Below are positions 34,754-45,800 of a stretch of DNA of 64,000 nucleotides, one piece after another. The position numbers were made by a program, and so were the translations under genes. The notes beneath the pieces are model-generated. The model searched no databases. It had not been told where the DNA came from and worked only from the letters and a program-made list of their open reading frames with translations. Numbering within the stretch: the stretch's first letter is position 1; every line of letters starts with the position of its first letter. The stretch spans positions 1 to 64,000 of the forward strand of contig DAMBWF010000005.1 in the NCBI GenBank assembly GCA_032052615.1, in the 5' to 3' direction. This DNA comes from Pseudomonas_T sp032052615. Its GTDB lineage: Bacteria > Pseudomonadota > Gammaproteobacteria > Pseudomonadales > Pseudomonadaceae.

Positions 34754-34924
34754 ATGAGCCAGACGCCCAGCCGAACCCTCAACGACCCCGACGCGACCCC
34801 GGCGGATATCGCCGACGAGCGCCAGCGCGGGCGCGAAGAGCGCCGCAGCGAGAAGCTCACGGGCGGTACCCATGATGACGAAGGGCACATGCCGCAGGTA
34901 CCCCATCGGGACGAGCGCCGCTGA
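34754..34924 (+). CDS. small highly charged protein, 56 aa
   Basis: ATG with AAGGGAGAG upstream. The chain is hydrophilic (ADIADERQRGREERRSEKL then GGTHDDEGHMPQVPHRDERR) and probably disordered or helical. No family recognised. It lies directly after a terminator and convergent to the pvdS gene, whose stop is 12 bp away. Confidence 0.6.
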   Translation: MSQTPSRTLNDPDATPADIADERQRGREERRSEKLTGGTHDDEGHMPQVPHRDERR

Positions 34925-34935
34925 GGCGCTCTCCC

Positions 34936-35502
34936 TTAGACGCTCTCGGCTACTCGGGCCCGCTCGGTCTCCACGGTCTTGCGGCAATGCAACAGCGCGT
35001 CGCGGATCATGAAGTTCACCAGGGTCGGCGAAACCCCCAGTTCCTTGGCGATGTCCTTCTGCGGCACCCCATGCAGCCGGTACATCTCGAACGCATAGCG
35101 CGTGCGCTGGGGTAGCTGCGCCAGCGCGCCCTCGAGCATATCCAGTGTCTGCTGGTGGATGTGGGTGGCCTCGGGCGAAGCGCTTTCGTGGATTTCCACC
35201 TCCAGACCTTCCGCCTCGCTGCCCGAATAGCGCCGCTCCAATACCTGCTTGCGGTAATGGTCGATCGCCAGGTTGCGCACGGTGCGGAACATGTAGCTGA
35301 CCTGCGCCTTGAACGACAGCGAAACCAGCGGGGCGGACTCCAGGCGGAAGTAGGCGTCCTGAACGATGTCTTCCGCGCGGTAATGGCAGCCGGTGATGCG
35401 CGCCGCAGTCTTCACGAGAATCGAGCGGTGTTCGAGAAACGCTTGCAGCGTCGGCGCGCGCAAGCCAGTGGCCAGACAACCAACAGTTCCTTGTTTCGGC
35501 AT
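34936..35502 (-). CDS. pvdS: extracytoplasmic-function sigma factor PvdS (iron starvation)
   Basis: This is an ECF sigma factor of the iron-starvation group, 188 aa, the length of P. aeruginosa PvdS. Region 2 contains ITGCHYRAEDIVQDAYFRLE and SYMFRTVRNLAIDHYRK; region 4 contains RYAFEMYRLHGVPQKDIAKE and the recognition helix LGVSPTLVNFMIRDALLHCR. It directs RNA polymerase to pyoverdine promoters. Its own promoter (35570-35613) is covered by a Fur-like box. The adjacent mbtH, pvdL and pvdH genes carry upstream IS-type boxes, which is the expected regulon. Confidence 0.93.
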   Translation of the reverse strand: MPKQGTVGCLATGLRAPTLQAFLEHRSILVKTAARITGCHYRAEDIVQDAYFRLESAPLVSLSFKAQVSYMFRTVRNLAIDHYRKQVLERRYSGSEAEGLEVEIHESASPEATHIHQQTLDMLEGALAQLPQRTRYAFEMYRLHGVPQKDIAKELGVSPTLVNFMIRDALLHCRKTVETERARVAESV

Positions 35503-35569
35503 GGGTATTTACCTGTACGGCGAATGTTTGTACGCAAGGTGAATGTCTGGGATCCCTGAGACGCCGGAC

Positions 35570-35613
35570 AAAATAGGGGGACTGATGATTATTGTCAAAT
35601 AAGAATCATTATC
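35570..35613 (-). promoter_or_regulatory. pvdS promoter overlapped by Fur box
   Basis: On the minus strand, TTGACA (35593-35598) and TATTTT (35570-35575) are separated by exactly 17 bp. GATAATGATTCTTATTTGA (35595-35613) matches the 19-bp Fur consensus at 13 positions including the first nine, and overlaps the -35. Fe-Fur would block polymerase, so pvdS is made only in iron starvation. Confidence 0.8.
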
Positions 35614-35710
35614 GATAGAAGGCGTCGAAATTTTCGCAACCAGGATCGGCAGCCGGTGCATGTCTAGAAGGAACGTGGCCAGCGCGAAGGCGTGAATGCC
35701 TCCGGCTCGC

Positions 35711-35734
35711 TAATTATTCGAAAAACCCATCCGT
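35711..35734 (+). promoter_or_regulatory. putative PvdS-dependent promoter (IS box) of the mbtH-thioesterase-pvdL operon
   Basis: TAATT, a 16-bp spacer and CGT match the PvdS promoter pattern TAAAT-N16-CGT with one change. The mbtH-like start is about 60 bp downstream. There is no other box before pvdL, so the three genes probably form one transcript. Confidence 0.65.
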
Positions 35735-35792
35735 TCTTCTCTGTGGGAGGCCGGGCAGGGGCCCGCGCCCCCGAAGCGACGAGAGGGAGAAC

Positions 35793-36011
35793 ATGGTTTT
35801 CGATCGTGACGACGTGGTGTTCGAGGTGGTGGTCAACCACGAAGAGCAGTACTCCATCTGGCCGGAGTACAAGGAAATCCCCAACGGCTGGCGCGCCGTC
35901 GGCAAGCGCGGACTGAAGCCCGAATGCCTGGCCTACATCGAAGAAGTGTGGACCGACATGCGCCCGCTGAGCCTGCGGCGGCAGATGGACCAGGATCAAG
36001 CGAACGCCTGA
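35793..36011 (+). CDS. MbtH-like protein, NRPS adenylation partner
   Basis: This small activator of 72 aa binds and stabilises adenylation domains of NRPSs. The family signature is complete: NHEEQYSIWPEYKEIPNGWR, then VGKRG, then EVWTDMRPLSLR with the conserved Trp residues. GAGGGAG precedes the ATG. It is the first gene after the IS-type box and is followed after 1 nt by the thioesterase. It probably serves A domains of all the pyoverdine synthetases. Confidence 0.96.
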   Translation: MVFDRDDVVFEVVVNHEEQYSIWPEYKEIPNGWRAVGKRGLKPECLAYIEEVWTDMRPLSLRRQMDQDQANA

Positions 36012-36012
36012 G

Positions 36013-36765
36013 ATGGCCGACATGTCCGGGCTGCGCCTGTTCTGTCTGCCGTACTCGGGGGCCAGCGCCATGGTCTACGCCCGCTGGCGCCGCCGGCTAC
36101 CCGCCTGGCTGGAGGTCCGCCCGGTGGAGCTGCCGGGGCGCGGCGCCCGCGCCGCCGAGCCCTTCGCCGAGGAAGCCGTGGCGCTCGCCCGGCGCTTGGC
36201 GGCGGAGCTGCGGCCGCAACTGGACGACGCCCCCTACGCGCTGTTCGGCCATAGCCTCGGCGGCCTGCTGGCCTTCGAACTCGCCCATGCCCTGCGCGAC
36301 CAGGATGCGCCGGCGCCGCGGGCGCTGTTCGTCTCCGGGGGCGCCGCGCCCGCCCGGCGGGATTTCGAGGACTACGCCCAGGCCAAGAGCGACGCCGAAC
36401 TGGTGGAGCGCCTGCGGGCTTTGAAGGGCACCCCGGAAGAAGTCTTTGCCCACCCCGAGCTGCTGGCGCTGGCGCTGCCCATCCTGCGGGCGGATTTCCT
36501 GCTCTGCGGTCGCTACCGTCACCGGCCCCGGGAACCCCTCGACCTGCCCATCCACGTGCTGGGCGGCCGCCAGGACGACGTTTCGCCAGGCGATCTCCAC
36601 GCCTGGCGGGAGGAAACCCGGGCGACCTGCTCCGTCGACCTGCTCGACGGCCACCATTTTTTCATCCATGAGCGCGAGCCCGACGTGCTGGCGCTGCTCC
36701 AGCGCTACGGACGGGCCTGCCTCGGCGATCACGAGGCCGCCCGCGACCCGCTGCCGAGCCACTGA
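36013..36765 (+). CDS. type II thioesterase for NRPS proofreading
   Basis: This is an external alpha/beta-hydrolase thioesterase, 250 aa. LFCLPYSGASAMVYARW at the N-terminus, the nucleophile elbow ALFGHSLGGLLAFELAH (Ser about 79), an Asp in GGRQDDVSPGD and the His in LDGHHFFIHERE form the triad. Such enzymes remove wrong or blocked acyl groups from carrier proteins. It starts 1 nt after the mbtH-like stop and 48 bp before pvdL. It corresponds to the PA2411-type gene of the P. aeruginosa locus, though placed differently. Confidence 0.93.
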   Translation: MADMSGLRLFCLPYSGASAMVYARWRRRLPAWLEVRPVELPGRGARAAEPFAEEAVALARRLAAELRPQLDDAPYALFGHSLGGLLAFELAHALRDQDAPAPRALFVSGGAAPARRDFEDYAQAKSDAELVERLRALKGTPEEVFAHPELLALALPILRADFLLCGRYRHRPREPLDLPIHVLGGRQDDVSPGDLHAWREETRATCSVDLLDGHHFFIHEREPDVLALLQRYGRACLGDHEAARDPLPSH

Positions 36766-36813
36766 CCCTCGCTCACACCCACCGACCCGCAGCCGATCCA
36801 GGCAGGTAACCAC

Positions 36814-39800
36814 ATGAAGGACGTATTCGATCTCCCGGGCGCCCCGCGCCTCGACACCCTGGCCGATGCCCTGCGCCTGCGCGCCGCCGGGACGCCGGAC
36901 CGCCTGGCGCTGCGCTTCCTGTCCGACGACGGCGAGGGCGAGTGCCTGACCTACCGGCAACTGGACGCCCGGGTCCGGGCCATCGCCTCGGCCCTGGCGG
37001 CGCGCGCTACGCCCGGCGACCGGGCGGTGCTGCTGTTCCACAGCGGGGTCGACTACGTCGCGGCGTTCTTCGCCTGCCTCTACAGCGGCGTGATCGCCGT
37101 GCCGGCCTATCCGCCGGAATCCGCCCGGCGCCACCACCGGGAGCGGCTGCTGTCGATCCTCGCGGACGCCGGGCCGACCCTGGTCCTCACGTCGTCGGCC
37201 TTGGGCGAAGGGCTGGCCGACCTGGCCGACGCCCATCCCGGCCTGGGCTGGCTGGCCGTGGACACGGTGGGCCCCGCCCCGGAGGGCTACCGCCCCCCGG
37301 CTCTGGGCGGCGAGCACATCGCCTTCCTGCAATACACCTCGGGTTCCACCGCCACGCCCAAGGGCGTGCGGGTCAGCCACGGCAACCTGCTGGCCAACGA
37401 GCGGCTGATCCGTCACGGCTTCGGCATCGGCGAGGACGACGTGATCGTCAGTTGGCTACCGCTCTACCACGACATGGGCCTGATCGGCGGCCTGCTGCAG
37501 GGTGTCTACAGCGGCATCCCGGTGGTATTGATGGCCCCCGCGTACTTCCTCGAACGCCCGGTGCGCTGGCTGGATGCCATCGGCCGCTTCGGCGGTACCG
37601 TCAGCGGCGGACCGGACTTCGCCTACCGCCTGTGCGCCGAACGCATCAGCGCCAGCGCCCTGGCGCGGCTGGACCTGAGCGGGTGGCGGGTAGCGTTCTC
37701 CGGCTCCGAGCCGATCCGTCAGGACAGCCTGGATGACTTCGCCGCGCGCTTCGCCACATGCGGCTTCCACGCCTCGGCCTATTTCGCCTGCTACGGCCTG
37801 GCGGAAGCCACCCTGTTCGTCAGCGGCGGTCGCCGGGGGGAGGGCATCCCGAGCCTGCGCCTGGACGCTCGCGCCCTGGGCGAGCACCGCGCAGAAGGCG
37901 GCGACGACCTGCTCCTCGCCAGTTGCGGGTTCGCCCAGCCGGAGCACGCGATCAGGCTGGTGGACCCGGCCAGCGGGGACGACCTGCCCGACGACCGGGT
38001 CGGGGAAATCTGGGCCGCCGGGCCCAGCATCGCCCACGGCTACTGGCGCAACCCCGAGGCCAGTGCCGCCACCTTCGTTCAGCGGGACGGGCGCGTCTGG
38101 CTGCGCACCGGCGACCTGGGCTTCCGCCGCGATGGCCAGCTCTACGTCACCGGTCGGCTGAAGGACATGCTCATCGTTCGCGGGCAGAACCTCTATCCCC
38201 AAGACATCGAACGCACCGTGGAAGGGCAGGTGGAGGGCGTGCGCAAGGGGCGGGTGGCCGCGTTCGCGGTGACCGTGGACGGCCGGGAAGGCATCGGCCT
38301 CGCCGCCGAAGTGGGCCGCCGGGTACGGAAACTGATGCCGGCCAAGACCCTGGTCGGACTGATTCGCCAGGCCGTGGCCGAAGTCCACGGGGAGACGCCG
38401 TGCCTGGTGGCGCTGCTCGACCCCGGCGCGTTGCCGAAGACTTCCAGCGGCAAGCTGCAACGCGCCGCCTGCCGCCAGGGTCTGGAGGACGGCGGCCTCG
38501 TACCCTACGCCCTGTACCGCGACGAGCGGCCCGAGACGGCGTCGCCCGCCGACCGCGACGGCTCCGGGCGCGACCCGCGCGCCGCGCTGGCCGGAATCTG
38601 GCGCGAACACCTGGGCGTGGCCAGCGTCGCGGACGACGACCATTTCTTCGCCCAGGGCGGCAACTCGATCCGCGCCGTGCAAGCGGTGGCCCGGGTCAAC
38701 GAGGTCTTCGGCTTGACGCTGACCCCGCGCGACCTGTTCGAGGCGCCGCTGTTCAGCGATTTCCTCGCCCGGGTGGCCGAGTCCCGGGGGCGGGGTACCG
38801 TCGCGCCGATGCCGCGCCGCTCGCGGGAGGCGCCGTTGCCGCAATCCGCGGCCCAGCAGCGGCTGTGGTTCCTCTGGCAACTGGACCCGACCAGCGCCGC
38901 CTATGCCATTCCCGGCGCCCTGCGCCTGCGCGGCCGCCTGGACGAAGCGGCCCTGCGTCGCGCCTTCGAAACCCTGGTGGCGCGTCACGAATCCCTGCGC
39001 ACCACCTTCCATCAGGACGCGGAAGGTGCCTGGCAGCGCATCCACCCGGACCTGCCCCTGGACTATGCCCGCCTGGACCTGGAACACCTGCCGGCCGAAA
39101 CGCGCGACGCCGAAGCCCGGCGCCTGCGGGAGGAAGAGGCGCTGCGGCCCTTCGACCTGGTGCAAGGCCCGTTGCTGCGCCTGCGCCTGCTGCGCCTGGA
39201 CGAGCAGGAACACGTGCTGCTGGCGACCCTGCACCACATCGTCGCCGATGGCTGGTCCCTGAACCTGCTGATGGACGAGTTCGCCCGGCTGTACGCGGGC
39301 CTTGTTCAGGGCCAGGCGCCGAGCCTCGCCGGGCTGCCGGTGCATTACGCCGATTACGCGGCCTGGCAGCGGGAAACCCTGGAGGCGGGCGAGGGCGAGC
39401 GGCAACTGGCCTACTGGCGCGAGACCCTGGGCGATGCGCGCCCGGTCCTCGACCTCCCTCTGGATCGCCCGCGCGGCGCCGCCGTCGAGGGCCGCGCCGC
39501 GCGCCTGGAGCGGCGCCTGGAGCCGGCGCTCTGCCAAGCCCTGGTCGACCTGGCCCGGGCCCGGGAGGCGAGTCCGTTCATGGTGCTGCTGGCCGCCTGG
39601 CAGAGCCTGCTGCACCGCTACAGCGGCCAGGACGACATTCGCCTCGGGGTGCCCGTCGCCAACCGGGGCCGCGCCGAGGTGCAGGGAGTGGTCGGCTTCT
39701 TCATCAATACCCTGGTGTTGCGCGGCCGGCTCGATTCGGGCATGCCCTTCGCCGACGTGCTCGCCGCCGCCCGGGCCGCCAGCCTGGGCGCCCAGGCCCA

Positions 39801-42800
39801 CCAGGACCTGCCGTTCGATCACTTGGTGGAGGCCCTGGGCGCTCACGCGCCGGGCCCGTTCCAGGTCCTGTTCAACCACCAGCAACGGGATCGTCGCGCG
39901 CTCCAGCGACTGCCCGGCCTGCTGGCCGACGAACTGCCCTGGCACAGCCGCGACGCCAAGTTCGAGCTGCAGTTGCAGACCGAGGAAGACGAACACGGAC
40001 GCTTCACCCTGGCCTTCGATTACGCCACCGCGCTGTTCGACGCCGCCACCGTGGAACGCCTCGCCGCCCATTTCGAAGCTCTGCTGCGGCAGGCCGTGGC
40101 CCGGCCCGACACCCCCATCGGCGCGTTCCAACTGGCGGACGACGCCGAGCGCGCCCGGCTCGACGCCTGGGGCCGTGGAGCCCGCGCCGGCGCGCGACCA
40201 TTGCTGGCCGAGGCCCTCGCCGCGACCGCCCGGCGTCATCCCCGGCGGATCGCCCTGGTCTGGGATGGCGGCGAGATGACCTTCGAGGCCTTGCACGCCC
40301 GCGCCGACGCCCTGGCTCACGCCCTGGCGGCGCGGGGCATCGGGCCCGAGAGCCGGGTGGGGATCGCCCTGGAGCGCTCCCCCGAGCTGATCGTCGGCCT
40401 GTTGGCGACCCTCAAGGCGGGCGCCGCCTACGTGCCCCTGGACGTGGATTATCCCGCCGAGCGCCTGGCCTACATGATGGCCGACAGCGGCCTGGCGCTG
40501 CTGCTGACCCAGAGCCACTTGCCGGCATTGCCGGTGCCCGAGGGACTGGCGACCCTGGCGCTGGATCGCTTCGAGCCGCCCGTTCCGCCGGAGGCGGCGC
40601 CGCTGCCGGCGGCCCACGGCGAGCACTTGGCCTACGTGATCTACACCTCCGGCTCCACCGGCCGTCCCAAGGGGGTCGGCAACACCCAGCGGGCCATGAG
40701 CGAGCGCCTGCACTGGATGCTCGACCGCTACGGCTTCGACGAGGGGGACGTGTTCCTGCAAAAAGCGCCCATCAGCTTCGACGTGTCGGTGTGGGAGTGC
40801 TTCCTGCCGCTGCTGGCCGGCGGCCGCCTGGCGCTGGCGGCGCCGGGCGAGCATCGCGACCCCCGTCGCCTGGTGGAGCGGGTCGCGGCCCAGGGAGTGA
40901 GCGTGCTGCACTTCGTGCCGTCGCTGCTGCGGCTGTTCATCGACGAGCCGGGTCTGGAGCGCTGCGCGCGGCTGCGCCTGCTGTTCTCCGGCGGCGAGGC
41001 GCTGCCCACCGAGCTGCGCGACCGCGTTCTGGCGCGCCTGCCGGCGGTGGCCCTGCACAACCGCTACGGTCCCACGGAAACCGCGATCAATGTCACCCAT
41101 TGGCCCTGCGTGGTGGAAAACGCCCCGCGCGTCCCCATCGGCCGCCCCCTGGACGGCGTGCGTTGCCACGTGCTGGACACCGCCCTCCAGCCGACTCCGG
41201 TGGGGGTGGCCGGCGAGCTGTGCATCGGCGGCGTCGGTCTGGCCCGGGGTTACCTGGGGCGGCCGGGGTTGACCGCCGAGCGCTTCGTGCCGAGCCCCGA
41301 CGGCGACGGCGAGCGCCTGTATCGCAGCGGCGACCTGGCGCGCTGGCGCGCCGATGGCGTGCTGGAATACCTGGGACGCATCGACCGGCAGGTGAAACTG
41401 CGGGGGTTCCGCATCGAGCTGGAGGAGGTCGAGCGCGCGTTGCGGGCCCAGGCCGGCGTGCGCCAGGCCGCCGTGGCGATCCATGAGGGCGCCGGCGGCG
41501 AACAACTGGTGGGCTACGTGGTGGCCGAGGGCGAGGAAAGCGACCTCGACACGCGTCTTCGCCAAGCCCTGGGGCGCGGCCTGCCGGACTACATGGTGCC
41601 GGCCCGGATCATGGTTCTGGAGCACTTGCCACTGAGCCCCAGCGGCAAACTGGAGCGCTCGGCGCTGCCGGCTCCCCAGTGGACGACTCGCGGCCATCGG
41701 CCGCCCCGGGACGAGCTGGAGCATCAGGTCGCCGCCATCTGGAGCGAGGTGCTGGGCGTCACGCGGCCCGGCCTCGACGATGACTTCTTCGAACTGGGCG
41801 GTCACTCGCTGTTGGCCACTGGCATCGTGTCCCGGGTGCGCCAGGCTTGCGACGTGGACCTGCCCCTGCGCAGCCTGTTCGAGGCCAGCCGCCTGGAAGG
41901 CTTCGTCCAGGCGGTCCGCCAGGCCCGCGACGCGGGCGCCCGCAACCCCCTGAGGCCGATCCCGCGCATCGACCGTGGCCGGCCGGTGCCCCTGTCCTAT
42001 TCCCAGCAGCGCATGTGGTTCCTCTGGCAACTGGAGCCCGACAGCCCGGCCTACAACGTCGGCGGCGTGGCGCGCATGAGCGGCCCGCTGGACGTGGCGT
42101 GCTTCGACGCCGCCCTGCAGGCGCTTATCCACCGCCACGAGGCCCTGCGCACCACATTCCCCAGTCTCGACGGCGTGCCTTGCCAGCGGGTCGCGGCCGA
42201 CGGGCGGTTGCCCCTGCGGCGCATCGACCATTCGGCCCTGGACCCCGAGGCGTTCCAGGCGGAGCTGCGGCGCTTCGCCGACCAGGAAGCCCACGCGCCC
42301 TTCGACCTGGAGCGGGGCCCGCTGCTGCGGGTGTGCCTGCTGCGGGCCTCGGCGCGCGAGCACTACCTGGTGGTGACCCTGCACCACATCGTCACCGAGG
42401 GCTGGGCGATGGACATCTTCGCCCGGGAACTGGCGGCCCTCTACGAGGCCGAGCTGGAGGGCCGTCCCTCGCCCCTGGCGGCGCTGCCGGTGCAGTACCT
42501 GGACTACAGCGTCTGGCAGCGGGAGTGGCTGGAGGCCGGCGAACTGCAACGGCAACTGGCCTACTGGACCGAGCAACTGGGCGGCGAGCAACCGCTGCTG
42601 GAGCTGCCCTTCGACCGCCCACGGCCGCCGGTGCAGAGCCACCGGGGCGACCTCCACCGCTTCACCCTGGACGATGGCCTGACCCGGCGCCTGAAGGCGT
42701 TCAACGCCGAGCACGGCCTGACCCTGTTCATGACCATGACCGCCGCCCTGGGCCTGCTGCTGTACCGCTACGGCGGCCAGGAGGACCTGCGCATCGGCAC

Positions 42801-45800
42801 GCCGGTGGCCAACCGCATCCGCCCCGAGAGCGAGGGGCTGATCGGCGCCTTCCTCAACACCCAGGTGCTGCGCCTGCGGCCCCATGGACGGATGCGGGTG
42901 GCGGACTGGCTGGAACAGGTACGCCGCACCGCCATCGAGGGCCAGTCCCACCAGGACCTGCCGTTCGACCACCTGGTGGAAGCGTTGCAACCCCAGCGCA
43001 GCGCCGCCTACAACCCGCTGTTCCAAGTGATGTGCAACGTGCAGCGCTGGGACTTCCAGCAGACCCGGGAGATCGCCGGCGGGCTGCGCCTGGAATACCT
43101 GGTCAACGATGCCCGGGCCACCAAGTTCGACCTGAACCTGGAGGTCACCGACTTCGATGACCGCCTGCATGGCTGCCTGACCTACAGCAGCGACCTGTTC
43201 GATGCCGACACCGTGGAGCGCATGGCGCGCCACTGGCGGGCCCTGCTGGAGGTGATGATCGACGCGCCCCACCAGCGCCTCGGCGAACTGCCGTTGCAGG
43301 ACGCCGAGGAACGCCGCGCCGCCCTGGCCTGGAGCGGCGCGGCGGGGGCCCGGGCGCCGCTGCCCGATACCGTGCACGGCCTGTTCGAGCGGCAGGCCGC
43401 GGCCACCCCGGACGCGCCCGCGCTGACCTTCGCCGGGCAGACCCTCCGCTACGGCGAACTGAACACCCGGGCCAACCGCCTGGCGCGCCACCTGCGGGCG
43501 CGGGGCGTCGGCGCCGAGGTGCGGGTGGGCCTCGCCCTGGAGCGCTCGGCGGAACTGGTGATCGGCCTGCTGGCGATCCTCAAGGCCGGCGGCGCCTATG
43601 TGCCCCTGGATCCGGAATACCCGGCGGAGCGCCTGCGCTACCTGCTGGCGGACAGCGGCGTCGGCCTGCTGCTGGGCCACGCCGCGCTGTTCGACGCCCT
43701 GGGCGACTTGCCCGACGGCGTCCAGGGCTGGTGCCAGGAGCGGGACGGCGCGGCCCTGGACGCCCTGGCCGGCGGCGACCTGAACCTGCCGGTCGACCCG
43801 CGCCATCTGGCCTACCTGATCTACACCTCCGGCTCCACCGGCCAGCCCAAGGGCGTGGCGGTGGCCCACGGCGCCATCGCCATGCACTGCCAGGCGGTGA
43901 TCGAGCGCTTCGGCATGGGCCCCGGCGACTGCGAGCTGCATTTCTATTCCATCAACTTCGACGCCGCCACCGAGCGCCTGCTGACACCGCTGCTGTGCGG
44001 CGCCCGGGTGGTGCTGCGGGCCCAGGGCCAGTGGGGCGCCGAGGATATCTGCGAGCTGATCCGCCAGGAGCGGGTGAGCAGCGTCGGCTTCACCCCCAGC
44101 TACGGCGGGCAACTGGCCCAGTGGCTCGGCCAGCGTGGCGAAACCCTGCCGGTGCGCTTGTGCATCACCGGCGGCGAGGCGCTGACTCCCGAGCACGTGC
44201 GGGTGATCCGCGCCGCCTTCGCTCCACGGGTCTTCTTCAATGCCTACGGCCCCACCGAGACAGTGGTGATGCCCCTGGCCAGCCAGGTGGCGGACGAACT
44301 GCCGGAGGAGGCCCGCGGCGTGCCCATCGGTCGGGGCATCGGCGCCCGCAGCCTGTACATCCTCGACGCCGACCTCAACCCGGTGGTGCCGGGCGCGGTG
44401 GGCGAACTGTACGTCGGCGGCGCCGGCCTGGCCCGGGGCTACCACCAGCGCCCCGGCCTGAGCGCCGAGCGCTTCGTCGCCGACCCCTTCGATCCCCAGG
44501 GGGGCGGCCGCCTGTACCGCACCGGCGACCGGGTGCGCCAGGGCCGCGACGGCCAGGTGGAATACGTGGGGCGCGCCGACCAGCAGGTGAAGATCCGCGG
44601 GTTCCGCATCGAACTCGGCGAGATCGAGGCGCGCCTGCAAGGGTTGCCGACGGTGCGGGACGCCGTGGTGCTGGCGGTGGACGGCCACCTCGTGGGCTAC
44701 GTGGTGCCGGATGCGCCCAAGGGGCTGCGGGACGAGGAGGCCCGGGCGGCCTGGCGCGACGGCCTCAAGGACGGGCTGCGGGCGCAGTTGCCGGACTACA
44801 TGGTGCCGGCGCACCTGTTGTGGCTGGAGCGCCTGCCCCTGACCGCCAATGGCAAGCTGGACCGCCAGGCGCTGCCGGCCGTGGACCCGGCCCAGGGACG
44901 GCAGGCCTTCGTCGCGCCGCGCAGCGAGCCGGAGCGGCTGTTGGCTGCCATTTGGCGCGATGTGCTCAACGTCGAGCGGATCAGCCTGCACGACAACTTC
45001 TTCGAGCTGGGCGGCGATTCCATCCTGTCCATCCAGGTGGTCAGCCGGGCCCGTCAGGCCGGTCTGCATTTCACCCCCAAGGACCTGTTCCGCTTCCAGA
45101 CCGTGCAGACCCTGGCGGCCGCCGCCGAGGTCAGCACCCGCGTCGACATCGACCAGGGCCCGGTCCGGGGCGAGGCGCCGCTGACGCCGATCCAGCACTG
45201 GTTCTTCGAACAGGCCGGCGAGACGCCGTCCCACTGGAACCAGACCCTGCTGCTGGAGCCGGCCACGGCCCTGGACCCGCTCCATCTGGAAGGCGCCTTG
45301 CAGGACCTTCATGCCCACCACGACGCCCTGCGTCTGGCCTTCGCCCGCGACGGGGCGGGCGCCTGGCGCGCCGAGCACCGGCCCGTCGCCGAGGCGCCGG
45401 CGCTGCTCTGGACCCGTCGGGTGGCGGACGAGGCGGAGCGCCTGGACCTGTTCGAGCGGGCCCAGCGCAGCCTCGACATCGGCCAGGGCCCGCTGCTGCG
45501 GGCGGTGCTGGCGGATGGCCCAGGCGACACCCGGCGCCTGCTGCTGACGATCCACCACCTGGCGGTGGACGGGGTGTCGTGGCGGGTGCTGCTGGAAGAC
45601 CTGCAAACCGCCTACCGGCGACGGACGGCCGGCGAGGCTCCGCGCCTGCCGGCGAAGACCAGTGCCTTCCGCGACTGGGGCCGCTGCCTGCAAGGCTACG
45701 CGGCCAGCGAATCCCTGCGCGAGGAACTGGACGGCTGGCGCGGCCGCCTGGACGGCGCGCCAGCCGAGCTGCCCCGGGACTTCCCGGACGGCGCCAACCG

